Source: Promethearchaeota archaeon
GTDB taxonomy: Archaea; Asgardarchaeota; Lokiarchaeia; Sigynarchaeales; SOKP01
Length of the DNA: 10,876 nt
Reading direction: 5' to 3'
NCBI GenBank assembly: GCA_019058515.1
Contig: JAHPYY010000003.1
Location: 1 to 10,876 of the forward strand
Both the position numbers and the translations under genes were made by a program. This document shows positions 1-5,854 of this stretch, one piece after another (the stretch's first letter is position 1; each line of letters starts with the position of its first letter). Under the pieces are notes generated by a model, which was not told where the DNA came from, did no database searches, and was given only the letters and a program-made list of their open reading frames with translations.

Positions 1-114
1 AAGGAATACTGGATCGGTGGGTTTAGAAAAGGCGATATGGCCGTATTCACGATTTTTTCACACGATTTCTTTGGAAACATCATTCCTGATTTTATCACTT
101 CTACAATCGATTAA
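1..114 (+). CDS. 3' end of an unidentified protein gene (partial)
   Basis: Frame 1 is open from the window edge to TAA at 112-114 and gives 37 C-terminal residues with a coding-like composition (KEYWIGGFRKGDMAVFTIFS, then HDFFGNIIPDFITSTID). The alternation of hydrophobic strand-like segments with charged turns, and the T-rich tracts directly after the stop, argue that this is a true gene end and not chance. The gene is convergent with the GPP34 gene on the other strand. Too little is present to name a family, and I do not recognise it. Confidence 0.6.
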   Translation, partial: KEYWIGGFRKGDMAVFTIFSHDFFGNIIPDFITSTID

Positions 115-131
115 ATCCGTAAATTTACTCC

Positions 132-172
132 TTTTTTTTATATATATATATTGAATTTTTTTTAAATTTTTT
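132..172 (+). terminator. T-tract terminator region after the first gene
   Basis: Runs of eight T (132-139), eight T (156-163) and six T (167-172) begin 18 bases after the TAA of the plus-strand partial gene. Archaeal RNA polymerase terminates intrinsically at such U-tracts without needing a hairpin, so this is the probable 3' end of that transcript. An alternating TA stretch lies between the first two tracts. Confidence 0.5.
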
Positions 173-183
173 AATAAAAACAA

Positions 184-204
184 GATGAAAATTATTTTTT
201 CATC
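184..204. repeat. Small inverted repeat between convergent genes
   Basis: GATGAAAA and TTTTCATC form a perfect 8-base stem around a 5-base TTATT spacer. It lies in the gap between two convergent genes and could act as a hairpin at either 3' end. The A/T-rich stem is weak, and no long T-tract follows it immediately on either strand, so a terminator role is only possible. Confidence 0.35.
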
Positions 205-309
205 AATTTGTCTTACTTATCACAAATAGTCCTTTTCATCTCATTTCCTTTTATTTATTTTTTTAAAGTTATATTGCTTTCCCTTTTTCTCTATAAACTC
301 AAAAAGACC

Positions 310-993
310 TTAGGAAGCTGCTGCTGAACTTGCGGCCACAGCAGCAGCAACTCTCGCGGTAATTATTTCTTCTATCGATTTCATGACAATTAGGATCATA
401 TTTTGATCGTTAGCGTCGAAATTGGGCGAGTATAAGAGTTCCTCGATTTTGCGGTTTAACAATTTTTTATATTTTTTAACCAGGTAAACTTTGTTAATTC
501 CGCACGATTTCATTAAACCCAGTAGAGCAAGCATCTCAATGTCAGGATTCATGTTGTTAATTACTACATTGCTTATTTGTTCCATTATAGATTGTTTAAC
601 TTCAGGTTTTTCCAAGTGAAACCTTAGCGAAGTGAAAATCTTTAATGTTGTTTTAATTTCGCTACTCAAAATACCGTGTTCTTCCATGCGCCTGAAAAAC
701 GATAAGTAATACGGTTTATACAAGCCTGCCAGTCTTTCCACCCACCTGCTCACTTTTTTAGGTCGTTTCGTATCGTTCAGAAATACCAGTATTTCGTCTA
801 ATAATGAATCTTCAGTGGTATTATAATCGATTATTTGTAATCTTTTTCTTTCAACCGCCAGCTTACCTTTAAAATACAAATCTAATAAAAGAGCTCCTGC
901 TAAACCTAAATCTTTCGTGGAAGCGGCTTCAAAATACCTCTTCCCTTTATGTTCATCTAATAACATTAGAAGGAATTTTTCTGAAATCAGCAT
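310..993 (-). CDS. GPP34 family protein (GOLPH3/Vps74-like)
   Basis: A 227-residue protein that matches the GPP34 fold along its whole length. In order it has the N-terminal helix LLMLLDEHKGK, the hallmark GLAGALLLDLYFKGKL (about residues 30-45), the LLDEIL segment (about 64-69), SRWVERLAGLYK (about 81-92), a MEEHGIL helix end, and a C-terminal helical half resembling the GOLPH3 region after its beta-hairpin. It ends in an Ala/Ser-rich tail. Eukaryotic GOLPH3 and Vps74 bind phosphatidylinositol-4-phosphate on Golgi membranes and retain glycosyltransferases; bacterial homologues are common in actinobacteria and are about this length. From memory of human GOLPH3, the PI4P-contacting Trp and Arg residues do not seem to be present here, so lipid specificity probably differs. 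It has no signal peptide or membrane segment and is probably peripheral. It is likely transcribed alone, because a T-tract on its strand separates it from the gene upstream. The family call is firm; the function is inferred. Confidence 0.85.
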   Translation of the reverse strand: MLISEKFLLMLLDEHKGKRYFEAASTKDLGLAGALLLDLYFKGKLAVERKRLQIIDYNTTEDSLLDEILVFLNDTKRPKKVSRWVERLAGLYKPYYLSFFRRMEEHGILSSEIKTTLKIFTSLRFHLEKPEVKQSIMEQISNVVINNMNPDIEMLALLGLMKSCGINKVYLVKKYKKLLNRKIEELLYSPNFDANDQNMILIVMKSIEEIITARVAAAVAASSAAAS

Positions 994-1066
994 CTTTTTT
1001 CATTCTTTTTTTATTTATGTATTCTTATTTTTCCTATTTCTTAAATTATATTCGTGATATTAAAAT

Positions 1067-1074
1067 AAAAAAAA
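1067..1074 (-). terminator. Poly(T) terminator after the zinc-ribbon group
   Basis: Eight A on the plus strand, that is eight T in the minus transcript, lie about 40 bases past the TAG of the 171-residue gene at 1116. It probably ends the zinc-ribbon transcript before the GPP34 gene. Confidence 0.45.
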
Positions 1075-1115
1075 TCCGTTTTAAAATAATTAAATATTAA
1101 TTGAGCCACCTTATT

Positions 1116-1631
1116 CTATGAAATTACGAGTTTAGTACCACAAGCTTCGCAAAATTTATGGTGAGTTGCGTGTTCCTTACCGCATACAGGACAAAACTTT
1201 CCAATTTGATCAATTGCTTGATGCGAAGATAGATTACTGATCTCGTTGAATTTTTGCATATATTCAGGGTTTTGCTTTTGTTTTAACTTCATTGGGGGAA
1301 TTCTCATCGCATTAGCCCACTCTTCCATCATTTTATCTGGTACTAGCCATACAAATCCCTTTCCAAACGCCGAGAATTTTGCGTAAACGCTAATGTATGT
1401 AAGTTCTTCGGAAGGGTCGAACCCAAAAGTCATCTCGTAAGTTTCACCATAAGAAGTCGCGTACATATGCATAAACATCCCTTTCCGCACGATTAAAGTA
1501 CGATATAAACCCGTGTCAGAAATAAACTCCTGACGTATTTTAGCCTTCTTTTCCTGCCAAAAAGTCAATGTTCTGTTCCAAATTTCATCAATATGAGACT
1601 TAGTCATACAATACCCATATTTACGAACCAT
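1116..1631 (-). CDS. Zinc-ribbon protein, tandem paralogue 1
   Basis: 171 residues. The last 26 residues form a zinc ribbon, FCPVCG then ten residues then CEACGTK, with probable ligands Cys147, Cys150, Cys161 and Cys164. The first ~130 residues form a domain I do not recognise. It starts MVRKYG, has a helix around HIDEIW (14-19), then strand-like segments (YRTLIVRKG, ETYEMTFGF, LTYISVYAKFSAFGKG), and closes with a helix around MMEEWANAM. This alpha/beta order loosely recalls SRPBCC or other ligand-binding folds, but that is a guess. There is no signal peptide or transmembrane helix, so it is probably cytosolic. The gene just upstream (1710-2225) is the same length and roughly 35-40% identical by eye, so the two arose by tandem duplication. 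A GGAGGT lies 14 bases before the chosen ATG; the ATG nearest that SD is out of frame. Function unknown. Confidence 0.85.
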   Translation of the reverse strand: MVRKYGYCMTKSHIDEIWNRTLTFWQEKKAKIRQEFISDTGLYRTLIVRKGMFMHMYATSYGETYEMTFGFDPSEELTYISVYAKFSAFGKGFVWLVPDKMMEEWANAMRIPPMKLKQKQNPEYMQKFNEISNLSSHQAIDQIGKFCPVCGKEHATHHKFCEACGTKLVIS

Positions 1632-1709
1632 TTCTTTTTCTTCATACCTCCTTTTTTTGCTTTTTTATAAGTTTAAAACCTGTAAAGTTCTATTATAAAA
1701 AATTTTAAA

Positions 1710-2225
1710 TTAATGATATAATAAACTGGTTCCACATTTTTCGCAGAATTGACCATTATACGCGTCTTCTTCTCCACATACTGGGCAAAATCGCTCCAAT
1801 GTTTGCGGTATTGGTAAATTCGATATATCTGTAAGTATCCAATAGTTTCTACGAAACTCTTGGGTCTTTTTCCATGTTAGCTTTACAAAAGGATTTCCAA
1901 CCATCCGTGACCACCCAATCAACATAAATTGAGGTCTTTTCCAGCGAGAAACTTTCCCAACATTAGCAAATTTAACATTAAAGTTAATGTAAGTGATATT
2001 TTCTACGGGTTGATACCCGAAAGTAATCTCATACAGCTCTCCCATTAATGTACCGTAAAAATACACCGATGTCCCATGACACACGATGAGTTTACGATAA
2101 TTTGAATTAGGAGAAATGTATTGATCGAGAATTTCACCGTAATTACTTAACCAAAATTCTATTGTGTTATTCCACACATTTTCTATGTGTATCGGGATAA
2201 TGCACGTACCGTATTTTCTAACCAT
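1710..2225 (-). CDS. Zinc-ribbon protein, tandem paralogue 2
   Basis: 171 residues, exactly the length of its neighbour, with the same MVRKYG start and the same ligand positions: Cys147/Cys150 (FCPVCG) and Cys161/Cys164 (CEKCGT). Residues conserved between the copies include HI..VW/IW near 14-19, YR.LIV, GE.YE.TFG, TYI, KF...GK, and a Trp in the helix before the linker. These mark the core of the unnamed N-terminal domain. The copies diverge most at 20-40 and in the helix-rich stretch 105-135. Its ATG overlaps the TAA of the membrane protein upstream (sequence TAATG), which suggests translational coupling, with a GAGGT eleven bases before the ATG. The shared zinc ribbon may bind a common partner, but no function can be assigned. 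Confidence 0.85.
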   Translation of the reverse strand: MVRKYGTCIIPIHIENVWNNTIEFWLSNYGEILDQYISPNSNYRKLIVCHGTSVYFYGTLMGELYEITFGYQPVENITYINFNVKFANVGKVSRWKRPQFMLIGWSRMVGNPFVKLTWKKTQEFRRNYWILTDISNLPIPQTLERFCPVCGEEDAYNGQFCEKCGTSLLYH

Positions 2226-2653
2226 TAGTACGACATACCTCTTATCCTAGCTCCACATTTAGTACAAAATGCGGCGTCCTGCGACAATCGCTCCCCACAC
2301 GCATTACAAAACATTGGGATTTCAGCGCTTTTACTTCTTACTTCGTTATCCTGAAAGTAGTAATTGTTAGACGATTGTTGAATAGGTGAGCGCTGTCGAT
2401 ACAGATCTTCGCCATTATAGTGTCGTTCTCGATTTTGTCTAGCGGAATTTATGATCACTGCAAATATGATTACAAAACCTAAAACTAGTACGATTCCGAT
2501 GGTAATCATCACATAAGATACATTTATTTTTAGGTCAGATTTTATGAGTATTACTACTCCTGAAATTAAAAATACAACTAGCATTCCTATCAAGATAGAT
2601 AGAGGCGATCTATGCATATGACGTCGCCTATAAATTCCTATTGGGACAACCAT
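2225..2653 (-). CDS. Two-helix membrane protein with C-terminal zinc ribbon
   Basis: 142 residues. A short basic N-terminus (YRRRHMHR, 8-15) precedes two hydrophobic helices, about 18-37 (SILIGMLVVFLISGVVILI) and 46-69. The positive-inside rule puts both termini in the cytoplasm. A polar linker (70-112) leads to a zinc ribbon with probable ligands Cys116, Cys119, Cys130 and Cys133 (FCNACG, FCTKCG). It is the first gene of a three-gene unit with the two 171-residue zinc-ribbon proteins and overlaps the next start by one base. The arrangement suggests a membrane anchor working with two soluble partners that carry the same type of ribbon; this is inference from context. A GGAGA lies 15 bases before the ATG. 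No family name can be given. Confidence 0.8.
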   Translation of the reverse strand: MVVPIGIYRRRHMHRSPLSILIGMLVVFLISGVVILIKSDLKINVSYVMITIGIVLVLGFVIIFAVIINSARQNRERHYNGEDLYRQRSPIQQSSNNYYFQDNEVRSKSAEIPMFCNACGERLSQDAAFCTKCGARIRGMSY

Positions 2654-2995
2654 TTTTTAGTAATATAATCTCCTTTTTTTGTTAGTTTTCAGTTTTTTAT
2701 ATATTTCTATATTTGTTAATATTTTATAATATAGAAACTCGATATATAAATCTTTCGGAGTTAAATAATTTGCTGAGACCAACGGGTATAAACATAAAAA
2801 TCCTAAAAACATATATTATATTTTTTAATATGAGGGTATATTTTAAAAGAGATTATCAATTTGAGGAAGAATTTGGGTACCCTTAGAAAATGCCTTAGAA
2901 TCCTAAATAGTTGAGGAATAGAAACATTGAGAATAGATGTAGGATAAAATTCTAATTATAGATCAGTTTATTACAGTAGTATATTATTCTGTATC
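2654..2995. other. Divergent intergenic region
   Basis: 342 bases between the zinc-ribbon operon (leftward) and the QueG-like gene (rightward), so it must contain both promoters. It is very AT-rich, with several TATA-like strings on both strands, for example GTTTATTA at 2966-2973 about 25 bases before the GTG at 2996. I see no RNA gene, repeat array or long frame. The longest ATG frame I noticed is 18 codons (2830-2886), probably chance. Confidence 0.5.
2697..2704 (-). promoter_or_regulatory. Candidate TATA box of the zinc-ribbon operon
   Basis: ATATATAA on the minus strand, about 47 bases before the ATG at 2653. With the usual archaeal spacing of about 25 bases, transcription would start near 2675 and give a leader of about 22 bases containing the GGAGA. 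The surrounding gap is very AT-rich, so chance matches are likely and the call is weak. Confidence 0.35.
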
Positions 2996-4057
2996 GTGTT
3001 AAGAATGGTTTTTTTTTGTGATAATCAGATCTTTAATATTTCGATTTTACTATTTCTATTATTAAAGAAATTTAAAAAAGATGGAGTTATTCGTTTGAAA
3101 AATAATGGAATCCAATTATCAGGTGTTAGAGCTTTTAATAACAACAAATACTTTTACGATTACAGAACAGTTTCTGTTGATCGTTTACCTGAATTACAAG
3201 CTGATATTGATAAGTTAGAGAAAGCCGCCAGAATAAGTCCAAACAAAGTGTTTCGAGGTTATATCTCCTCGTTTGTTTTTCAAAAGCCCGAAGACTTTTC
3301 GAATGCAAAGTCTATCATTGTTTTAGCTTTATTTGCACCTCCTATTTCTTTGAATTTTCACTATCAGGGAAAAGTCCGTAAAATTTGGTTGCCTGGTAAT
3401 TATACACTAAGCGATTTAAGTGAGAAGGATTTGGAAGAAGAAATATTGAATAAAATAATCAGAGAGAAGGGTTTCTCTATAAAAAGAACTAGAGATAAAC
3501 ACTTAAAACTGCTAGCTGTTAGATCAGGATTAGGAAAATACGGAAGAAATAATATATGCTATGTAGGAGAAATGGGAAGCTTTGTCAACCTTATGGCTTT
3601 TTTTACGGATTACAAATTTAAAGAATACAATTGGGAACCAATTGAAATGATGGATTCTTGTTATTCTTGCAATATATGCATTTCTGAATGCCCGTTACAA
3701 GTAATTCCGAAATCTAATAATTTTATTGTTGATATCGAAAGTTGTATAACTTTATTTAACGAAATCCCTGGGATAATTCCAGAACGGTTCCCGAAAACCA
3801 TTCACAACGCGTTGATAGGTTGTATGATTTGTCAGAGGAAATGTCCAGGCAATAGAAAATCAATACACCTAGTTGAATATCGAGAAGATATACCAGAAGA
3901 TGTAGTACAAACTATTTTAGAAAAAGACCTTGTTAAAGCTATAGAGATTGATCTAATTCAAAAAATACCAATATATTTCTTTTATCCACAGATAACGCTA
4001 GAGCGTTTAGACCTATTAAAAAGGAATCTAGAGCTCGTTTTAACTCAAAAAGAATAG
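2996..4057 (+). CDS. QueG-like double [4Fe-4S] cluster reductase
   Basis: 353 residues from GTG, resembling the epoxyqueuosine reductase/reductive dehalogenase-like family (COG1600). Two cluster motifs are present: Cys222-x2-Cys225-x2-Cys228-x3-Cys232-Pro and Cys276-x2-Cys279-x3-Cys283-Pro, with Cys250 as the likely eighth ligand. SGLGKYGRNN (177-186) matches the GLGxxGKN segment of QueG, which lies near the cobalamin site. Family members pass electrons from the clusters to a base-off corrinoid. Archaea normally do not carry queuosine in tRNA anticodons, so the true substrate is probably different. The first ~33 residues are hydrophobic and low-complexity and unlike the family. A TTG at 3095 with GGAG eight bases before it would give 320 residues and fits the family start better; GTG 2996 and ATG 3005 are alternatives. 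The gene stands alone, divergent from the zinc-ribbon operon and convergent with the hydrolase. Cytosolic. Confidence 0.75.
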   Translation: MLRMVFFCDNQIFNISILLFLLLKKFKKDGVIRLKNNGIQLSGVRAFNNNKYFYDYRTVSVDRLPELQADIDKLEKAARISPNKVFRGYISSFVFQKPEDFSNAKSIIVLALFAPPISLNFHYQGKVRKIWLPGNYTLSDLSEKDLEEEILNKIIREKGFSIKRTRDKHLKLLAVRSGLGKYGRNNICYVGEMGSFVNLMAFFTDYKFKEYNWEPIEMMDSCYSCNICISECPLQVIPKSNNFIVDIESCITLFNEIPGIIPERFPKTIHNALIGCMICQRKCPGNRKSIHLVEYREDIPEDVVQTILEKDLVKAIEIDLIQKIPIYFFYPQITLERLDLLKRNLELVLTQKE

Positions 4058-4064
4058 TTTTTAG

Positions 4065-4082
4065 TAGTTTGAATAGTTTGAA
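4065..4082. repeat. Two tandem copies of a 9-base unit
   Basis: TAGTTTGAA occurs twice in direct succession eight bases after the stop of the QueG-like gene, with a partial third copy just before it. It lies at the boundary between that gene and the presumed GTPase relic. It may be a slippage product or a scar of a rearrangement. Confidence 0.4.
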
Positions 4083-4178
4083 ATCCCTAATAATAGACGC
4101 TCCGATATTTGGTAACCCAAAAACGAATAATTTGCTCGTTGTGCTTTTACTCCTTAAATTATTCTTCTCGATATTCAT
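4080..4178 (-). pseudogene. Possible 5' relic of a small GTPase gene
   Basis: From ATG 4178 the minus strand reads MNIEKNNLRSKSTTSKLFVF, then GLPNIGASIIRDF. The hydrophobic strand followed by G-x4-G-x-S is the layout of the first strand and Walker A (G1) loop of Arf/Rag-like GTPases (compare FVFGLDNAGKS/T), but the invariant Lys is replaced by Ala. A TATA-like TTTATAT at about 4199-4206 lies about 25 bases before the ATG, as expected of a leaderless gene. After about residue 33 the frame loses all resemblance, runs into the antisense of the QueG-like gene, and stops at 3939. Asgard genomes are rich in such GTPases. I read it as a decayed gene start cut off by the neighbouring gene; chance resemblance remains possible. 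Confidence 0.35.
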
Positions 4179-4221
4179 TAGCTCATCTCAGTTTAAAAAT
4201 ATAAAAATTTTAAGTAATTTA

Positions 4222-5202
4222 TCAGTGTTGGTTCAACCAATTAATTAATGTACTCCATTTATTTTGAAAATTTGGATCAGTCAATAATTCGTGATATCCC
4301 CCTTCAATCAAATCCAATCTTTTATCACTAAATTTTAATTGTTCAAAAAATAATTGAACGCTTTCTGAAGAAATTCCTTTATCTTGAGTTCATTGGAAAA
4401 TGATTGTTGGAATTTTAATAAAGGAAGCATTCTTTCTCGCTTTTCGCATATATTTAAATAATTGAAAAATATATCTAATTGAAATATTTTCCAAATGTAA
4501 TGGGTCCTCTCGATCGTATTGTTGGTGTATTGGGGCTCTTATTCCTTGTTCTTCTCTGCCTTTTATCGAAATAAATCTTTTAGAGGGAGTAATAATTCTA
4601 AGTACTAATAATAGTAAAGCTATTAAACTCAATCCTATCAATGTCTTTCTCGGAAGTTTAACTTTTATTCCAGGAGCAAATAAAATTAATCCCGAAAGAT
4701 TCGAAAAAGTTTCAGGGAACTCTTTTGCAAAATTTATAGCAACAGTGCCTCCCATACTCTCGCCAAATAAATAAATCGGAGTGTTTTTATAACATTCCTT
4801 TATAAAATTAATAAAATGGTATAAATCTTGTAATATGTATCGAAATTTTATAAGATCTCCTTTTTTTCCGTCAGAAAATCCGTGATTTCTATAATCTGGA
4901 ACTATAATCATATTTCCATGTTCGACCAACCTGTCTGCTAAAAGTACAAAGAATTCTCCATGTCCACCCATTCCATGGGAAGCGATAATTATTTTTTTAA
5001 CAAGATTCAACGGTTTCCACATTCGGTAAAATATTTTAGTCTTATCGAAACTTATAAAGAATTTATTTATGGATTTATTAGCAACGGGATAAGTTCGAAG
5101 TTTTTCAAGTAAAGGATTTAATTCTAAACTATTTAGGGCAAATCCGTTATTATTGGTCAAATCTTTACAATAAAAATGTAATTTTAGATTATTTATTTTC
5201 AC
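4222..5202 (-). CDS. Alpha/beta hydrolase (monoacylglycerol lipase-like) with in-frame TGA
   Basis: 327 codons from GTG 5202 to TGA 4222-4224, with an in-frame TGA at 4390-4392 (codon 271). Before it are the oxyanion-hole motif HGMGGHGEFF (76-85), the strand MIIVPDYRNHGFSDG, and the nucleophile elbow GESMGG (Ser149), all typical of serine hydrolases of the lysophospholipase/monoacylglycerol lipase (S33-like) type. The cap region at 185-204 is hydrophobic and may touch membrane lipid. After the TGA the same frame continues with TQDKGIS (Asp274), where family members have Q-G-G-x-D, and then GGYHELL (His304). So the triad Ser-Asp-His is complete only if the TGA is crossed. The TGA most simply replaces a Gly GGA codon. 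AGGT lies four bases before the GTG, which overlaps the longin-like gene by 14 bases, so it is the last gene of that operon. The terminal TGA is followed directly by TAA. It is either a recent pseudogene, a recoded gene, or a base error in the sequence. Confidence 0.75.
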
Positions 5203-5575
5203 TATTACCTAATGATCTCGTAGGAATTTTAGTGAAAATTTCGGGAAGTAACGAAATATAAGAATCATCTTCGAAATGGCTTAAAATTACTTTACTGATG
5301 TCCCTGATTACTTTTTCGTAGTCTTCAGGATTCTCTAATATGTTTAAAATAAGCACTATTGATATGTTCTTTTTGCGTCCGGAGTAATACGATATGAAAT
5401 TTGCGGATTCCATCGACAACCACGCGCAATCCTCTTCTTGGTTAAACTGATGCATGTTATACACTTGTAAAAGAGACTTTCTAGAGATCCGCTCGTCTGC
5501 GTTTTCGGGATATTTGGCAATAATCAAAGGACCCGCTCTATCGCTCCATTGTAGTATCAATAACCCTTTCGGCAT
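5189..5575 (-). CDS. Small longin-like protein
   Basis: 128 residues with no membrane segment or signal peptide. It opens with GLLILQWSDRAGPLIIAKYP (4-23), two antiparallel strands with a G-P turn. A helix follows (ISRKSLLQVYNMHQF), then more strands (AWLSMESANFISYYSGRKK; ISIVLILNIL) and a long amphipathic helix (PEDYEKVIRDISKVILSHF). This beta-alpha-beta order, with the D-x-x-GP...KYPE start, is what I associate with the longin/roadblock-like small proteins abundant in Asgard archaea. In eukaryotes, related folds serve as scaffolds or regulators for small GTPases at membranes. It is the middle gene of a tight operon, two bases after a 58-residue CxxC protein and overlapping a hydrolase. A role beside a GTPase is inference only. 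The last ten residues are polar and probably disordered. Confidence 0.65.
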   Translation of the reverse strand: MPKGLLILQWSDRAGPLIIAKYPENADERISRKSLLQVYNMHQFNQEEDCAWLSMESANFISYYSGRKKNISIVLILNILENPEDYEKVIRDISKVILSHFEDDSYISLLPEIFTKIPTRSLGNSENK

Positions 5576-5577
5576 AA

Positions 5578-5754
5578 TTACGATTCTCTAGTTTTTTGTA
5601 TTTTTACCTTACAATCGTCATCTGCGTATCCCGTGTTGAAGTTCGTGTTAAAGCGAGTAGATTGGCAGCTTGGACAGACTATTTTCCCTTTGAACTCCCC
5701 CTCTCCTTCGAACGTAAATGAAGTGGATTTTCCACATATAATGTATTTATCCAT
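5578..5754 (-). CDS. 58-residue CxxC protein, probable zinc binder
   Basis: A short gene from ATG 5754 to TAA 5578. The protein starts MDKYIICGKSTSFTFEGEGE and continues with FKGKIVCPSCQS. It has a CPSC knuckle (Cys27, Cys30) plus Cys7 and Cys48, enough for one zinc site of the C-x19-CxxC-x17-C type. The strand pattern around it resembles a small zinc-ribbon fold. Its stop lies two bases before the ATG of the longin-like gene, and a well-placed TATA-like element precedes it, so it appears to head the operon with the longin-like protein and the hydrolase. It has a coding-like composition for its length. Function unknown; it may be a metal-stabilised adaptor. Confidence 0.65.
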   Translation of the reverse strand: MDKYIICGKSTSFTFEGEGEFKGKIVCPSCQSTRFNTNFNTGYADDDCKVKIQKTRES

Positions 5755-5780
5755 TGTAACAAAGCTGGACTTGTATATAT

Positions 5781-5790
5781 GATATAAAAA
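5781..5790 (-). promoter_or_regulatory. Candidate TATA box of the small zinc protein/longin operon
   Basis: TTTTTATATC on the minus strand, centred about 31 bases before the ATG at 5754. The transcript would start around 5760 and be nearly leaderless. There is no Shine-Dalgarno in front of this ATG, which fits leaderless initiation. Confidence 0.45.
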
Positions 5791-5830
5791 TGCTCTTACC
5801 TATTTTAAGATTAAGTACTTTGAGATTTTT

Positions 5831-5854
5831 AAAAAAAGGAGATAATAAAAAAAA
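5831..5854 (-). terminator. Double poly(T) terminator after TFB
   Basis: Directly after the TAG of the TFB gene the minus transcript has eight T (5854-5847) and then seven T (5837-5831). This is a typical archaeal U-tract terminator and separates TFB from the operon beginning at 5754. Confidence 0.55.

Noticed and set aside
139..150. Alternating TA run as a possible TATA promoter or microsatellite
   Set aside because: It lies in a convergent 3' region between T-tracts, where no promoter is needed; a simple low-complexity stretch.
2830..2886. 18-codon ATG frame on the plus strand in the divergent gap (MRVYFKRDYQFEEEFGYP)
   Set aside because: Too short, no Shine-Dalgarno, and expected by chance in AT-rich sequence.
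3939..4079. Downstream part of the minus-strand frame that begins at the GTPase-like relic
   Set aside because: It is antisense to the QueG-like coding region and loses any GTPase resemblance; only the first ~33 codons were kept as a candidate relic.
4222..5202. A general TGA-to-Trp code change as the explanation for the hydrolase TGA
   Set aside because: All Trp codons I checked in other genes are TGG, no other gene here carries an internal TGA, and the site aligns with Gly and not Trp in the family.
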